Assembly: GCF_900302485.1 (NCBI RefSeq)
Contig: NZ_OMOI01000001.1
Span: 1,488,001-1,552,000, forward strand
Length of the DNA: 64,000 bases
Source of the DNA: Aliiroseovarius pelagivivens
GTDB lineage: Bacteria; Pseudomonadota; Alphaproteobacteria; Rhodobacterales; Rhodobacteraceae
Direction: 5' to 3'
The notes beneath the pieces were generated by a model. The model had not been told where the DNA came from, did not search any database, and saw nothing but the letters and a program-made list of their open reading frames with translations. Positions 35,819-44,495 of the stretch are shown here, piece by piece; within the stretch, counting starts at the first letter, position 1; every line of letters starts with the position of its first letter. The position numbers were made by a program, and so were the translations under genes.

Positions 35819-35968
35819 ATGGCTGGGGAAAAACCCGAAGAAAAGCATAAACCACCGTCTGGCGGCACGCGTTACGTGCATGTCAAGGCACCGCCCAAGC
35901 GGGATCGCACCCGCACGGACGAGCCGAAAGAGCCGACGGTTCTATTTACCGATTGGGCCAGCATTTAA
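35819..35968 (+). CDS. 49-residue charged protein
   Basis: A short gene whose ATG at 35819 sits three to eight bases behind a GGAGCAAGGAT ribosome-binding site. The protein begins MAGEKPEEKHKPPSGG, has the segment GTRYVHVKAPPK and ends TVLFTDWASI. It is highly charged, without membrane or signal segments, and probably disordered with a folded C-terminal tip. I do not know the family. It is real by start context and coding style; function is unknown. Confidence 0.65.
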   Translation: MAGEKPEEKHKPPSGGTRYVHVKAPPKRDRTRTDEPKEPTVLFTDWASI

Positions 35969-36022
35969 GATTTGGTCTTGATACGGGTTTAAGAATTTTT
36001 CTGTACCGATTAACTTCGGCGC

Positions 36023-36355
36023 ATGAGCGATCCTGTATCATCCATCCGAAATCTTGGCGAAGCCTCAGACGCGGTCTATGCCCGCGCAGGCATTCATACT
36101 GCCGAAGAGCTGCGTACCCTAGGCCCGGACGAGGCCTATCGCCGCCTTCTGGCCACCGGATCGCGCCCACATTTCATCGCCTACTACGCCATGGTGATGG
36201 GATTACAGGGACGCCCTTGGAATGACTGTCAGGGCAAGGAAAAAGACGCCCTTCGCGCGCGGTTTGATGCGCTGAAGTCCGAAGCCTCTGCGAAGAAACC
36301 TCCCGAAGACAAAATGGAAGCCATATTGGATGCAATCGGCATCCGTAAGGCGTGA
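36023..36355 (+). CDS. TfoX/Sxy C-terminal-domain protein
   Basis: A 110-residue protein matching the TfoX C-terminal domain, a helix-hairpin-helix-like fold: IRNLGEASDAVYARAGIHTAEELRTLG fits the family's IPNLGPKSE-type start (the sequence is split here only for description). The N-terminal half of Sxy/TfoX is missing, as in many stand-alone proteins of this kind. Competence activation is known for full-length TfoX; for the short form the role is open. Confidence 0.85.
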   Translation: MSDPVSSIRNLGEASDAVYARAGIHTAEELRTLGPDEAYRRLLATGSRPHFIAYYAMVMGLQGRPWNDCQGKEKDALRARFDALKSEASAKKPPEDKMEAILDAIGIRKA

Positions 36356-36363
36356 TCCCCCCC

Positions 36364-36400
36364 AAAAAAGGCCGCCCGAGTTTCCCCGAGCGGCCTTTTG
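36364..36400. terminator. bidirectional terminator between the TfoX-like gene and ndk
   Basis: AAAAGGCCGC pairs with GCGGCCTTTT around a 14-base loop. Flanking A- and T-runs let it serve both convergent genes. Confidence 0.85.
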
Positions 36401-36418
36401 TTCTTCTAGAAAAATGGC

Positions 36419-36841
36419 TTAGCCAACCAGTTCCAGACCCGAGAAGAAGAAAGCGATTTCTTCTGCAGCGGTTTCCGGAGCGTCCGAACCGTGAACCGAG
36501 TTTTCGCCGATCGACAGGGCGAACTCTTTACGGATGGTGCCTTCAGCAGCTTCGGCCGGGTTGGTTGCGCCCATAACTTCGCGGTTTTTCGCGATGGCGT
36601 CTTCACCTTCCAGAACCTGAACAACGATCGGCTCGGAGATCATGAACTCACACAGTTCGCCAAAGAAGGGGCGCTCGGCGTGTACACCATAGAACTGCTG
36701 GGCTTGTGCCAGAGTCAGTTGGATGCGCTTGGACGCGACGATGCGCAGGCCAGCTTCTTCGAACTTGGCGGCGATTTGGCCGGTCAGGTTGCGCTTGGTT
36801 GCGTCGGGTTTGATGATCGAGAATGTGCGTTGGATAGCCAT
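36419..36841 (-). CDS. ndk: nucleoside diphosphate kinase
   Basis: A 140-residue enzyme that balances nucleoside triphosphate pools by passing phosphate through a histidine. The active His117 is in NSVHGSD, and [12 protein letters not shown] at the start and [13 protein letters not shown] near residue 90 are typical. The ATG at 36841 matches the family start; longer frames were rejected. It is divergent from the ABC-F gene. Confidence 0.98.
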   Translation of the reverse strand: MAIQRTFSIIKPDATKRNLTGQIAAKFEEAGLRIVASKRIQLTLAQAQQFYGVHAERPFFGELCEFMISEPIVVQVLEGEDAIAKNREVMGATNPAEAAEGTIRKEFALSIGENSVHGSDAPETAAEEIAFFFSGLELVG

Positions 36842-36973
36842 GATGGTCCCTTTTACGTTTAAGGCAACGGGACCCCTGCCCCGATGCGCATGTGATTTGC
36901 GCCCCCGTAGCATGGGATCGTCATTTTGAAAAGCGGCGATTGACGGGCTGGCGCAGGTCAGGCACATGGGGTC

Positions 36974-38830
36974 ATGCTTAAAATCTCAGACATCACATAT
37001 TCTATCTCTGGTCGCACCTTGGTCGAAAACGCCTCGGTGACCATTCCGACGGGTCACAAAGTGGGCCTTGTAGGGCGCAATGGCTCGGGCAAAACGACGT
37101 TGTTCAAGATCATTCGCGGCGAGATGGTGCTGGACACCGGCTCGGTCTCGCTCCCAAAGGGCTGGAAGATCGGCGGTGTCAGCCAAGAGGTGCCCGGCAA
37201 CGAGGTGTCTTTGATCGACACGGTCTTGCGCGCGGACACCGAACGCGAAGCCTTGATGGCCGAAGCCGAGACCGCCACCGACCCGACTCGCATCGCCGAG
37301 GTCCAGACCCGCCTGTCTGACATCGACGCTTGGTCAGCCGAGGCGCGGGCGGCTTCGATCCTGAAAGGTCTTGGCTTTACCCATCAAGAGCAGCAAATGC
37401 CGTGCTCGGCATTTTCGGGCGGCTGGCGGATGCGCGTGGCGCTTGCTGCTGTGCTGTTTTCCGAGCCTGACCTGTTGCTACTGGACGAACCGACCAACTA
37501 TCTGGACCTGGAAGGCGCGTTGTGGCTCGAGGCCTATCTGGTCAAATATCCCCACACCGTGTTGATCGTTTCGCACGACCGCGAGCTACTGAACCGCTCG
37601 GTCGGGGGCATCCTGCACCTCGAAGACAAGGGCCTGATTTACTACACGGGCACCTATGACATGTTCGCCAAGCAGCGCGCGCAGAAGCGTGCTCTGATGG
37701 CGTCTGCGGCCAAGAAACAAGACGCGCATCGCGCGCATTTGCAGGCATTTGTGGATCGCTTTAAGGCCAAAGCCTCTAAGGCGAAACAGGCGCAATCGCG
37801 CGTGAAAGCACTGGAACGGATGGAAACCATCCGCGCACCCGAAGATGCGGCGCGCACCGTGTTCACCTTCCCCAAACCGGAAGAGCTTTCGCCCCCTATT
37901 ATCGCTACCGAAAAGGCGGCTGTGGGCTATGGCGAGACTGTTGTTCTGCGCAATCTGAACCTGCGCATTGACCAAGACGACCGCATCGCACTGCTTGGGC
38001 GTAACGGCGAAGGAAAATCCACGCTTTCCAAACTGTTGTCGGGTCGTTTGGACCTGATGGAGGGCAATATGGTGTCCTCGAACAAACTGCGTATCGGGTT
38101 CTTTGCGCAGCATCAGGTGGACGAGCTTTATGTTGACGAAACGCCTCTGCAACACCTGATGCGCGAACGCGCTTCGGAAGGGCAAGCAAAGCTGCGCGCG
38201 CGTCTGGCAGGGTTCGGCCTTGGCCCGGATCAAGCGGACACCGAGGTTGGACGCCTGTCTGGTGGTCAGAAAGCGCGTCTGTCACTGCTATTGGCGACCC
38301 TGCCCGCCCCGCATCTGCTGATCCTTGATGAGCCGACCAACCACTTGGACATTGAAAGCCGCGAGGCGCTGGTCGAAGCGCTGACCGCCTATAGCGGCGC
38401 AGTCATTCTGGTCAGCCACGACATGCATTTGCTGTCGATGGTCGCAGACCGCCTGTGGCTGGTGAAAGACGGCCATGTGGCGCCTTACGAGGAGGATCTG
38501 CAGGCTTATCGCAAGATGCTTTTGGCACCCGACACGGCCAAGAAGACGGACAAGAAAGCCGCCGCAAAGCTCAAGCCCAAACGACCGAGTCGTGATCAGA
38601 TCTTGGCCCTGCGCGCAGAGGTGCGCAAATGCGAAGCCCGCATGGCAAAGATCGAAGATATGCGCAACAAGCTTGCCACCAAACTCGCCGATCCCGAGCT
38701 TTATGAAAACGAGCGTGCCGGTGACCTTGGGGTGTGGCAAAAGAAGTATGCCGAGGTGATGGAGGCCATGGACAAGGCCGAAGACCTCTGGATGAACGCA
38801 CAAAGTAAGCTCGAAAAAGCAGAGGCTTAA
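36974..38830 (+). CDS. ABC-F family ATPase (Uup/YheS-like)
   Basis: A 618-residue soluble protein with two ABC domains and no membrane segments. Domain one has [22 protein letters not shown] and [12 protein letters not shown]; domain two has [22 protein letters not shown] and [13 protein letters not shown]. The linker between them is the ABC-F signature, and a Lys-rich coiled C-terminus follows as in Uup. Such proteins act on ribosomes, easing stalled or paused translation. MarC follows two bases after the stop. Confidence 0.95.
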   Translation: MLKISDITYSISGRTLVENASVTIPTGHKVGLVGRNGSGKTTLFKIIRGEMVLDTGSVSLPKGWKIGGVSQEVPGNEVSLIDTVLRADTEREALMAEAETATDPTRIAEVQTRLSDIDAWSAEARAASILKGLGFTHQEQQMPCSAFSGGWRMRVALAAVLFSEPDLLLLDEPTNYLDLEGALWLEAYLVKYPHTVLIVSHDRELLNRSVGGILHLEDKGLIYYTGTYDMFAKQRAQKRALMASAAKKQDAHRAHLQAFVDRFKAKASKAKQAQSRVKALERMETIRAPEDAARTVFTFPKPEELSPPIIATEKAAVGYGETVVLRNLNLRIDQDDRIALLGRNGEGKSTLSKLLSGRLDLMEGNMVSSNKLRIGFFAQHQVDELYVDETPLQHLMRERASEGQAKLRARLAGFGLGPDQADTEVGRLSGGQKARLSLLLATLPAPHLLILDEPTNHLDIESREALVEALTAYSGAVILVSHDMHLLSMVADRLWLVKDGHVAPYEEDLQAYRKMLLAPDTAKKTDKKAAAKLKPKRPSRDQILALRAEVRKCEARMAKIEDMRNKLATKLADPELYENERAGDLGVWQKKYAEVMEAMDKAEDLWMNAQSKLEKAEA

Positions 38831-38832
38831 CG

Positions 38833-39453
38833 ATGGACTTTGATCTATTTGTTCCGTCCTTCGTGACCCTGTTTGTCGTGATGGACCCAATCGGGATCTC
38901 GCCCTTGTTTATGGCGTTGACCCAAGGAATGAATGCCGCCAAACGCCGCGCCGTCGCCATTCGCGCCTGTATCATTGCGGGCGTACTTTTGACGCTATTC
39001 GCCTTCCTTGGTGAAGGCGTTCTGAACTTCCTTGGCATCTCGATGCCAGCCTTCCGGATTGCAGGTGGGATCCTTCTTCTTTTGACCGCATTGGACATGC
39101 TGTTTGAACGGCGCACCCAGCGGCGCAAAGATCAGTCGGAAGAGACCGAAAGTGACGAGGATCCGTCCGTCTTTCCGCTTGCCATGCCTTTGATTGCCGG
39201 TCCCGGTTCGATTGCCACGGTGATCTTGTTGGCAGGTCAAGGTGACGGCTTGGCGGGCGTCGGATTGGCGCTGGTCGTGATGTCCCTTGTTCTGGTCATT
39301 GCCTTCGTCCTGTTCAACGCAGCCCCTCTGCTTGAACGCCTGCTGCGGGAAACCGGGATCAAGGTGGTTACACGGCTTCTGGGCATGTTGCTGGCCGCAC
39401 TGGCCGTGCAATTCGTGCTGGAAGGGCTGCGTGATTTCGGGCTGATGGGCTGA
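38833..39453 (+). CDS. MarC-family membrane protein
   Basis: A 206-residue protein with six membrane helices and the MarC features VVMDPIGISPLFMALT near the start and PLAMPLIAGPGSIATVILL near residue 120. MarC proteins were once called multidrug resistance proteins, but this was not upheld; their role is unknown. The gene follows the ABC-F gene closely and probably shares its transcript. Confidence 0.93.
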   Translation: MDFDLFVPSFVTLFVVMDPIGISPLFMALTQGMNAAKRRAVAIRACIIAGVLLTLFAFLGEGVLNFLGISMPAFRIAGGILLLLTALDMLFERRTQRRKDQSEETESDEDPSVFPLAMPLIAGPGSIATVILLAGQGDGLAGVGLALVVMSLVLVIAFVLFNAAPLLERLLRETGIKVVTRLLGMLLAALAVQFVLEGLRDFGLMG

Positions 39454-39517
39454 TCTAACACGCGACGCGGCATGCTGACCCGGTGACATTCCCATCTGAC
39501 GTTCCTATATCAAGATC

Positions 39518-40099
39518 ATGACCGGAGACGATATCGCCAGATTTGCCTATCTTGCCCTGCTTTTGACAGCCGTGGGCGGCTATTTCGTTGCGGAAAGCCG
39601 CGCCAGTCTAGGGCGGAACCTGCGCTACGCGCTGATCTGGGCACTGATATTTGTGGGCGCTCTGGCGGGGGTTGGACTGTGGAGCGACATTCGCGACGAC
39701 ATCTCTCCGCGCCAAGGCGTCATTCAAGACACGGGCGAAATCGTATTGCCACGCGCCTTTGATGGTCACTTCTATGCGACCTTGAAGATGAACGGGCAAC
39801 CCGTTGATTTCATAGTAGATACCGGGGCCAGCAACATCGTCCTGACCAAAGAAGACGCTTCCCGTATCGGTGTTGAAATGAACGCGCTGCGCTTTTATGG
39901 CCGCGCAATGAGCGCCAATGGCGAGGTCCGCACGGCCCCGGCGCGCATCGCCAAGGTCGAGCTGCTGAACGTTCAGGATTTCGGGGTCGAGGTCTGGGTG
40001 AACGAGGGCGAGATGCCACGTTCGCTTCTGGGCAACGATTATCTGCAACGGTTTGAAAAGATCGAGATCAGCCGCAACCAGCTGGTTCTGACGCGCTAG
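39518..40099 (+). CDS. retropepsin-like aspartic protease (TIGR02281 type)
   Basis: A 193-residue membrane-anchored protein: two hydrophobic helices (about 7-23 and 38-55), then a single aspartic protease lobe with the catalytic DTGAS (Asp101) and the SLLGNDYLQRFEKIEI ending typical of clan AA. As a single lobe it should act as a dimer, facing the periplasm. Substrates are unknown for this family. Confidence 0.92.
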   Translation: MTGDDIARFAYLALLLTAVGGYFVAESRASLGRNLRYALIWALIFVGALAGVGLWSDIRDDISPRQGVIQDTGEIVLPRAFDGHFYATLKMNGQPVDFIVDTGASNIVLTKEDASRIGVEMNALRFYGRAMSANGEVRTAPARIAKVELLNVQDFGVEVWVNEGEMPRSLLGNDYLQRFEKIEISRNQLVLTR

Positions 40100-40103
40100 C
40101 GGA

Positions 40104-40628
40104 TCAGGCGTCGTCAGGCGCGGTGCTGGCTTTCATCTCCCACCGACCGCTTTCCTGACTCCAGTATTTCGCAGTGACACCCGCGTTCTTCGCCGCCATC
40201 CATTGGGTGCGCGCATGCGCCACCGCGTCAGGATCGTTTCCGTCGAATACAACGAAAACACGAACATGACCGCGCATGTCATCTTCTGAAATCTCGGCCC
40301 CGTCGATGGCCATCAATGCCTGCGCATCGTTTGGATTGCCTTGGTCGTTGGTCAACAAGATCGGTTGATGGGCATCCTGCGGACCGCCTGCCTGCCCGTG
40401 GGGCAAAAACCCGTCCTCGGGGTACAACCACAACCGTTCATCCAGCCAGTTCAGACGCGCAGCGTTCGGGCCACGCACACAAACACGCCAGCCAGCCTGC
40501 AGGCTGCGCTCTAGCAACATGGGTAGTGCAGCTTCAAGCGGGGACCGGGTCAGGTGATAGAAGAAAACCTCGCCTTGCGCGACGCCTTCTGCCCTCACCT
40601 CTTCTTCGGTCCCTGCTGTTTCAGTCAT
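40104..40628 (-). CDS. holC: DNA polymerase III chi subunit
   Basis: A 174-residue HolC protein. The family hallmarks are EVFFYHLTRSPLEAALPMLLE near the start (described in parts), then LDERLWLYPEDGFLPHG and NDAQALMAIDGA. Chi links the clamp loader to single-stranded DNA-binding protein. It carries about 18 extra acidic N-terminal residues; a later start is possible. It lies four bases downstream of pepA, the usual alphaproteobacterial pair. Confidence 0.95.
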   Translation of the reverse strand: MTETAGTEEEVRAEGVAQGEVFFYHLTRSPLEAALPMLLERSLQAGWRVCVRGPNAARLNWLDERLWLYPEDGFLPHGQAGGPQDAHQPILLTNDQGNPNDAQALMAIDGAEISEDDMRGHVRVFVVFDGNDPDAVAHARTQWMAAKNAGVTAKYWSQESGRWEMKASTAPDDA

Positions 40629-40632
40629 GGGC

Positions 40633-42105
40633 TCAACCTTCGAACTGGTCTTTCACCAGACGGTTCAGCGCCAACACGCCCCAACCGGTCGCCCCTTTGG
40701 GGGCCAGCGGGCTTTCGCCGGACAGCTGGGCGGTGCCCGCGATGTCCAAGTGGATCCAGGGCTGATCGTCTTTCACGAAGCGACCAAGGAACTGGGCTGC
40801 GGTAACGGAACCCGCGGCACGCCCACCAACATTCTTGATGTCGGCCTTGTGGGACTTGATCAGCTTGTCATATCCCGGACCCATCGGCATCCGCCACGCG
40901 CCTTCGCCCTCGGCGGCGGCCGCGTTCAGGAAGCTGTTGCAGAAACTGTCGTCATTCGAGAAAACACCTGTGTTTTCATGGCCCAAGCCGATAATGACCG
41001 CGCCGGTCAGTGTGGCCAGATCCACCATGGCGGCGGGTTTGTATTCTTCCTGCGCATGCCACATCACGTCACACAGAACCAAACGGCCTTCTGCGTCGGT
41101 GTTGATCACCTCGATCGTGGTGCCTTTCATGGATGTCACGATATCGCCGGGGCGTTGCGCACGTCCGTCCGGCATGTTTTCGACCAGACCAACAAGCCCG
41201 ACCACATTGGCCTTAGCCCCGCGCAGCGCCAGCGTTTTCATCACGCCCGAGACCGTACCAGCCCCGCCCATATCCATGGTCATGTCTTCCATGCCCGCGC
41301 CGGGCTTCAGGCTGATGCCGCCCGTGTCGAACACGACGCCCTTCCCAACAAGAGCCAGCGGCGCCGCGCCTTTTTCGCCTTTCAGCCACTCCATGATGAC
41401 AATCTTAGAGGGGCTTTCCGACCCCTGCCCCACGCCCAAAAGCGCGCGCATACCAAGGGCTTCCAGTTCGTCCTCTTCCAGCACTTTCACTGTGACGCCA
41501 AGGGCCGACAGCGCCTCAAGACGGTCCGCAAACTCGACCGTTGTCAGGACGTTGGCAGGCTCGTTCACCAAGTCGCGGGTGAAGAACACGCCTTCGGACA
41601 GGGCGTTGATGTTGACCGTCGCGCCCTCAAAGCTTTCGGGCTTCGATACCATGACCATCAGGCTGCCACCTTCTGGTGCATCGTCGTGTGTCTGGTGATC
41701 ATCAAACGCATAGGCGCGCAAGGTGGCCCCAAGCGCCAGTTCATCTGCGGTTTTCAGAGACCCCGCCAGAACCAAAACATCTTTACCCAGAAGCGCCTTG
41801 CCGATTTTTCCACCAGCCTTACGGGCGGTGTTTTCGTCAGCGCGCGGGGACAGGCGGATAACCTGAACGGCCTCAGCCTCCATCCCGACGGGCCATGCCA
41901 GATCCAGCGCATCGCCGTCTTTCATCTTCTCAAACGCATCGCTTTCGGTGAAGCGCACAAGCGCCCCGCGCATCAGCTTATTCACGCGCCGCGCGGCCGG
42001 ATGCAGCTTGCCGGGTTCGGACAGAACCACGGTGACACGGCCCTTATGGGTGCCAATCGCATCAAGGTTGATTTCGGTAAAACTTGGAAGGATCGGAGCG
42101 GTCAT
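40633..42105 (-). CDS. pepA: leucyl aminopeptidase (M17)
   Basis: A 490-residue cytosolic zinc/manganese aminopeptidase. The metal and catalytic residues sit in VGKGVVFDTGGISLKPG and in the M17 signature NTDAEGRLVLCD, and GGAGTV follows the first motif. It trims N-terminal residues in peptide turnover and in E. coli also binds DNA. It is followed closely by holC. Confidence 0.98.
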   Translation of the reverse strand: MTAPILPSFTEINLDAIGTHKGRVTVVLSEPGKLHPAARRVNKLMRGALVRFTESDAFEKMKDGDALDLAWPVGMEAEAVQVIRLSPRADENTARKAGGKIGKALLGKDVLVLAGSLKTADELALGATLRAYAFDDHQTHDDAPEGGSLMVMVSKPESFEGATVNINALSEGVFFTRDLVNEPANVLTTVEFADRLEALSALGVTVKVLEEDELEALGMRALLGVGQGSESPSKIVIMEWLKGEKGAAPLALVGKGVVFDTGGISLKPGAGMEDMTMDMGGAGTVSGVMKTLALRGAKANVVGLVGLVENMPDGRAQRPGDIVTSMKGTTIEVINTDAEGRLVLCDVMWHAQEEYKPAAMVDLATLTGAVIIGLGHENTGVFSNDDSFCNSFLNAAAAEGEGAWRMPMGPGYDKLIKSHKADIKNVGGRAAGSVTAAQFLGRFVKDDQPWIHLDIAGTAQLSGESPLAPKGATGWGVLALNRLVKDQFEG

Positions 42106-42237
42106 GACGGGTCCTTTGTCTGGCAGGTTTCTGCCATTGGTAGCCCCCCACCGCAGGTTTGACCAGATAGCAGTTTTCCCCGCCCGTCGGATGGTTTAGA
42201 AACCAGACCACAAGATATTGGGTTCTCAGGGGGGAAC

Positions 42238-43401
42238 GTGGCCAGATTCGACCGTTATATGCTGTCGCAGCTTGTGGTGCTGTTCGGCTTCTACGGGCTT
42301 GTCCTGGTGATGCTCTTTTGGGTGAACCGGGCGGTGCGGCTGTTCGATCAGCTGATCGCCAACGGTCAGACCGCTTTGGTATTCCTTGAATTCTCGGCCA
42401 TGATCCTACCGGGTGTGATCGTGTTCATTATCCCGATCGCCTCTTTTGCAGCAGCGGTATCCGTCACCAATCGGCTGAACTCGGAAAGCGAATTGGTGGT
42501 TGCACAGGCAGCGGGCTATGGTCCGTTTCGACTGGCCCGTCCGGTACTGATATTCGGCCTTCTGACCGCGCTGTTCATGCTGGCCCTGACACATATCCTT
42601 GTCCCCATGAGCCAGCTGCGCTTTGCAGAACGTCAGGCCGAGATCGCCGAGAATGTCACGGCGCGTTTCCTGACCGAAGGTAGTTTTGTGCACCCTTCAG
42701 ATGGCATCACCCTCTACATCCGTGAAATCAGTCCCGCAGGCGAGCTCTTTGACATTTTCCTGTCGGATGAACGGGATGAGGAACAAAGTTACACATATAC
42801 CGCCCGCCGTGCGTTGATCGTGAAAACCGACCTTGGCCCACGTCTTGTCATGTTTGACGGGCTGGCACAGGTGATCAATATCGAAACCCAACGTCTGACC
42901 ACCACCGGGTTCGAGGATTTCACCTATAACATTGCCACGCTTCTCACCGGGGCCGAGGAAGGCGTGCGCACCCTGACCCAGATCTACACCCCTGAACTGC
43001 TGAACCCTCCTGCCTCGACGCTTGCGGAAACCGGTGAAACCCGCGCAGCCCTGCGTGCCGAGGGCCACTTCCGCAACGCCCAAGCGCTCTATTCCATCGT
43101 GACCGCAATGGCTGGCTACTCGATGCTGATTGTGGCTGGATTCAGCCGATTTGGTCTTTGGCGGCAGGTGGTGATCGCATTGGCAGCAGTAGCGATGTTG
43201 CAATCTTTGGACAACACCATGCTTGATCTGGCGCGCCGGACCGAAGGCGGTGTCGGTCTGGTCTATATGGCAACCCTTGTCGGCGTCGTATTCAACTTGG
43301 TGGTACTGTACATGGCCACCCAACCGTCCCTATCAGATCTGCGCCGTCGTCGGCGCACGTTGCGCGAACGCAACCGCCATTTGTCCGAGGCAAACTCATG
43401 A
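42238..43401 (+). CDS. lptF: LPS export permease LptF
   Basis: A 387-residue permease with three N-terminal helices, a periplasmic jellyroll domain and three C-terminal helices. It pairs with LptG and the LptB ATPase to lift LPS from the inner membrane. The GTG start at 42238 (MARFDRYML) has a strong GGGGGGAA site in front. It overlaps lptG by four bases (ATGA) and begins the chain lptF-lptG-lptD-surA-pdxA-rsmA. Confidence 0.97.
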   Translation: MARFDRYMLSQLVVLFGFYGLVLVMLFWVNRAVRLFDQLIANGQTALVFLEFSAMILPGVIVFIIPIASFAAAVSVTNRLNSESELVVAQAAGYGPFRLARPVLIFGLLTALFMLALTHILVPMSQLRFAERQAEIAENVTARFLTEGSFVHPSDGITLYIREISPAGELFDIFLSDERDEEQSYTYTARRALIVKTDLGPRLVMFDGLAQVINIETQRLTTTGFEDFTYNIATLLTGAEEGVRTLTQIYTPELLNPPASTLAETGETRAALRAEGHFRNAQALYSIVTAMAGYSMLIVAGFSRFGLWRQVVIALAAVAMLQSLDNTMLDLARRTEGGVGLVYMATLVGVVFNLVVLYMATQPSLSDLRRRRRTLRERNRHLSEANS

Positions 43402-44495
43402 GGCTGCATCTTTATATCGCTCGTCGCTTTCTGCGCGCCTTCCTGAGCATGCTTGTTGTGCTGGCTATTATCTTTGTCCTGCTCGACATGGTCGAAAGCA
43501 TGCGGCGCTTCGATGCGGCCTCGGTCGGGATATCAAATGTTCTAGGACTGACGCTTTTGAACACCCCGGTCTGGATGTACCGCATCCTGCCGTTGATTGT
43601 GATTCTGTCGACAGTTTGGATGTTCCTTAGCCTTGCGCGCAGCTCGGAAATGGTTGTGACGCGCGCAGCGGGTCGGTCTGCGCTGATGACACTGATTTCA
43701 CCCGTATTGACCGTATTTCTGTTTGGCATTCTGGCGGTGGCCATCGGCAACCCGATTACAGCCGGGACAACCAAGAAATATGAACGTATCGCAGCGCAGT
43801 ACGAAGGACGCGGCGCATCCGTTCTGTCGATTGCCTCTGACGGGGTGTGGTTGCGTCAGGGAAATGAAACGGGCCAAACCGTGATCCGGGCCGATCGGTC
43901 AAATCTTGAAGGGACCGAGCTGTTCGACGTCACCTTCTTCTCCTTTGCCCCTGAAGGTCCGCCTACACTGCGGATTGAAGCCGCAAGCGCCAAATTGGAA
44001 CCCGGTCACTGGGCCATTCGTGGTGCAAAGGTTTGGGATCTGATCAGTGATGCCAACCCCGAAAGCTCGGCCATTCAATACCCGATGTTTACGCTGGCCT
44101 CGAATTTGACGCAGGAACAGATCCGCGACAGCTTCGGCAAACCCAGTTCAATTTCGATCTGGGATCTTCCGCGCTTTATCCAACAGCTCGAGGCCGCTGG
44201 CTTTTCGGCCCGCGCACATCGCGTCTGGCTGCATATGGAATTGGCCATGCCCGTCTTTCTGGTCGCCATGGTTCTGATCGGTGCGGGATTTACAATGCGC
44301 CACACGCGCTTTGGCCGAACCGGCGTCATGGTCCTATTTGCCCTGATGATGGGATTCGGTGCCTATTTCATCCGAAACTTCGCGCAGATCCTTGGAGAGA
44401 ACGGACAGATTCCGATCCTTCTGGCCGCATGGGCCCCTCCTGTCGCCGCGATCCTTATGCCGCTGGGCATTCTTTTGCATCTGGAGGACGGATGA
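43398..44495 (+). CDS. lptG: LPS export permease LptG
   Basis: A 365-residue permease with the same six-helix plus periplasmic-domain layout as LptF. The start RLHLYIARRFLRAFL and the RSSEMVVTRAAG segment after helix three mark LptG. It joins LptF and LptB in the LPS extractor. Its stop overlaps the lptD start. Confidence 0.97.
   Translation: MRLHLYIARRFLRAFLSMLVVLAIIFVLLDMVESMRRFDAASVGISNVLGLTLLNTPVWMYRILPLIVILSTVWMFLSLARSSEMVVTRAAGRSALMTLISPVLTVFLFGILAVAIGNPITAGTTKKYERIAAQYEGRGASVLSIASDGVWLRQGNETGQTVIRADRSNLEGTELFDVTFFSFAPEGPPTLRIEAASAKLEPGHWAIRGAKVWDLISDANPESSAIQYPMFTLASNLTQEQIRDSFGKPSSISIWDLPRFIQQLEAAGFSARAHRVWLHMELAMPVFLVAMVLIGAGFTMRHTRFGRTGVMVLFALMMGFGAYFIRNFAQILGENGQIPILLAAWAPPVAAILMPLGILLHLEDG

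Noticed and set aside
35742..35981. 79-codon frame starting at GTG 35742 overlapping the 49-residue gene
   Set aside because: It has no ribosome-binding site and runs through the hairpin leader; the frame starting at 35819 has a strong site.
40627..42162. 511-codon plus-strand frame opposite pepA
   Set aside because: Antisense shadow of pepA produced by high GC codon use; His/Gln-rich and without recognisable domains, while pepA is unmistakable.
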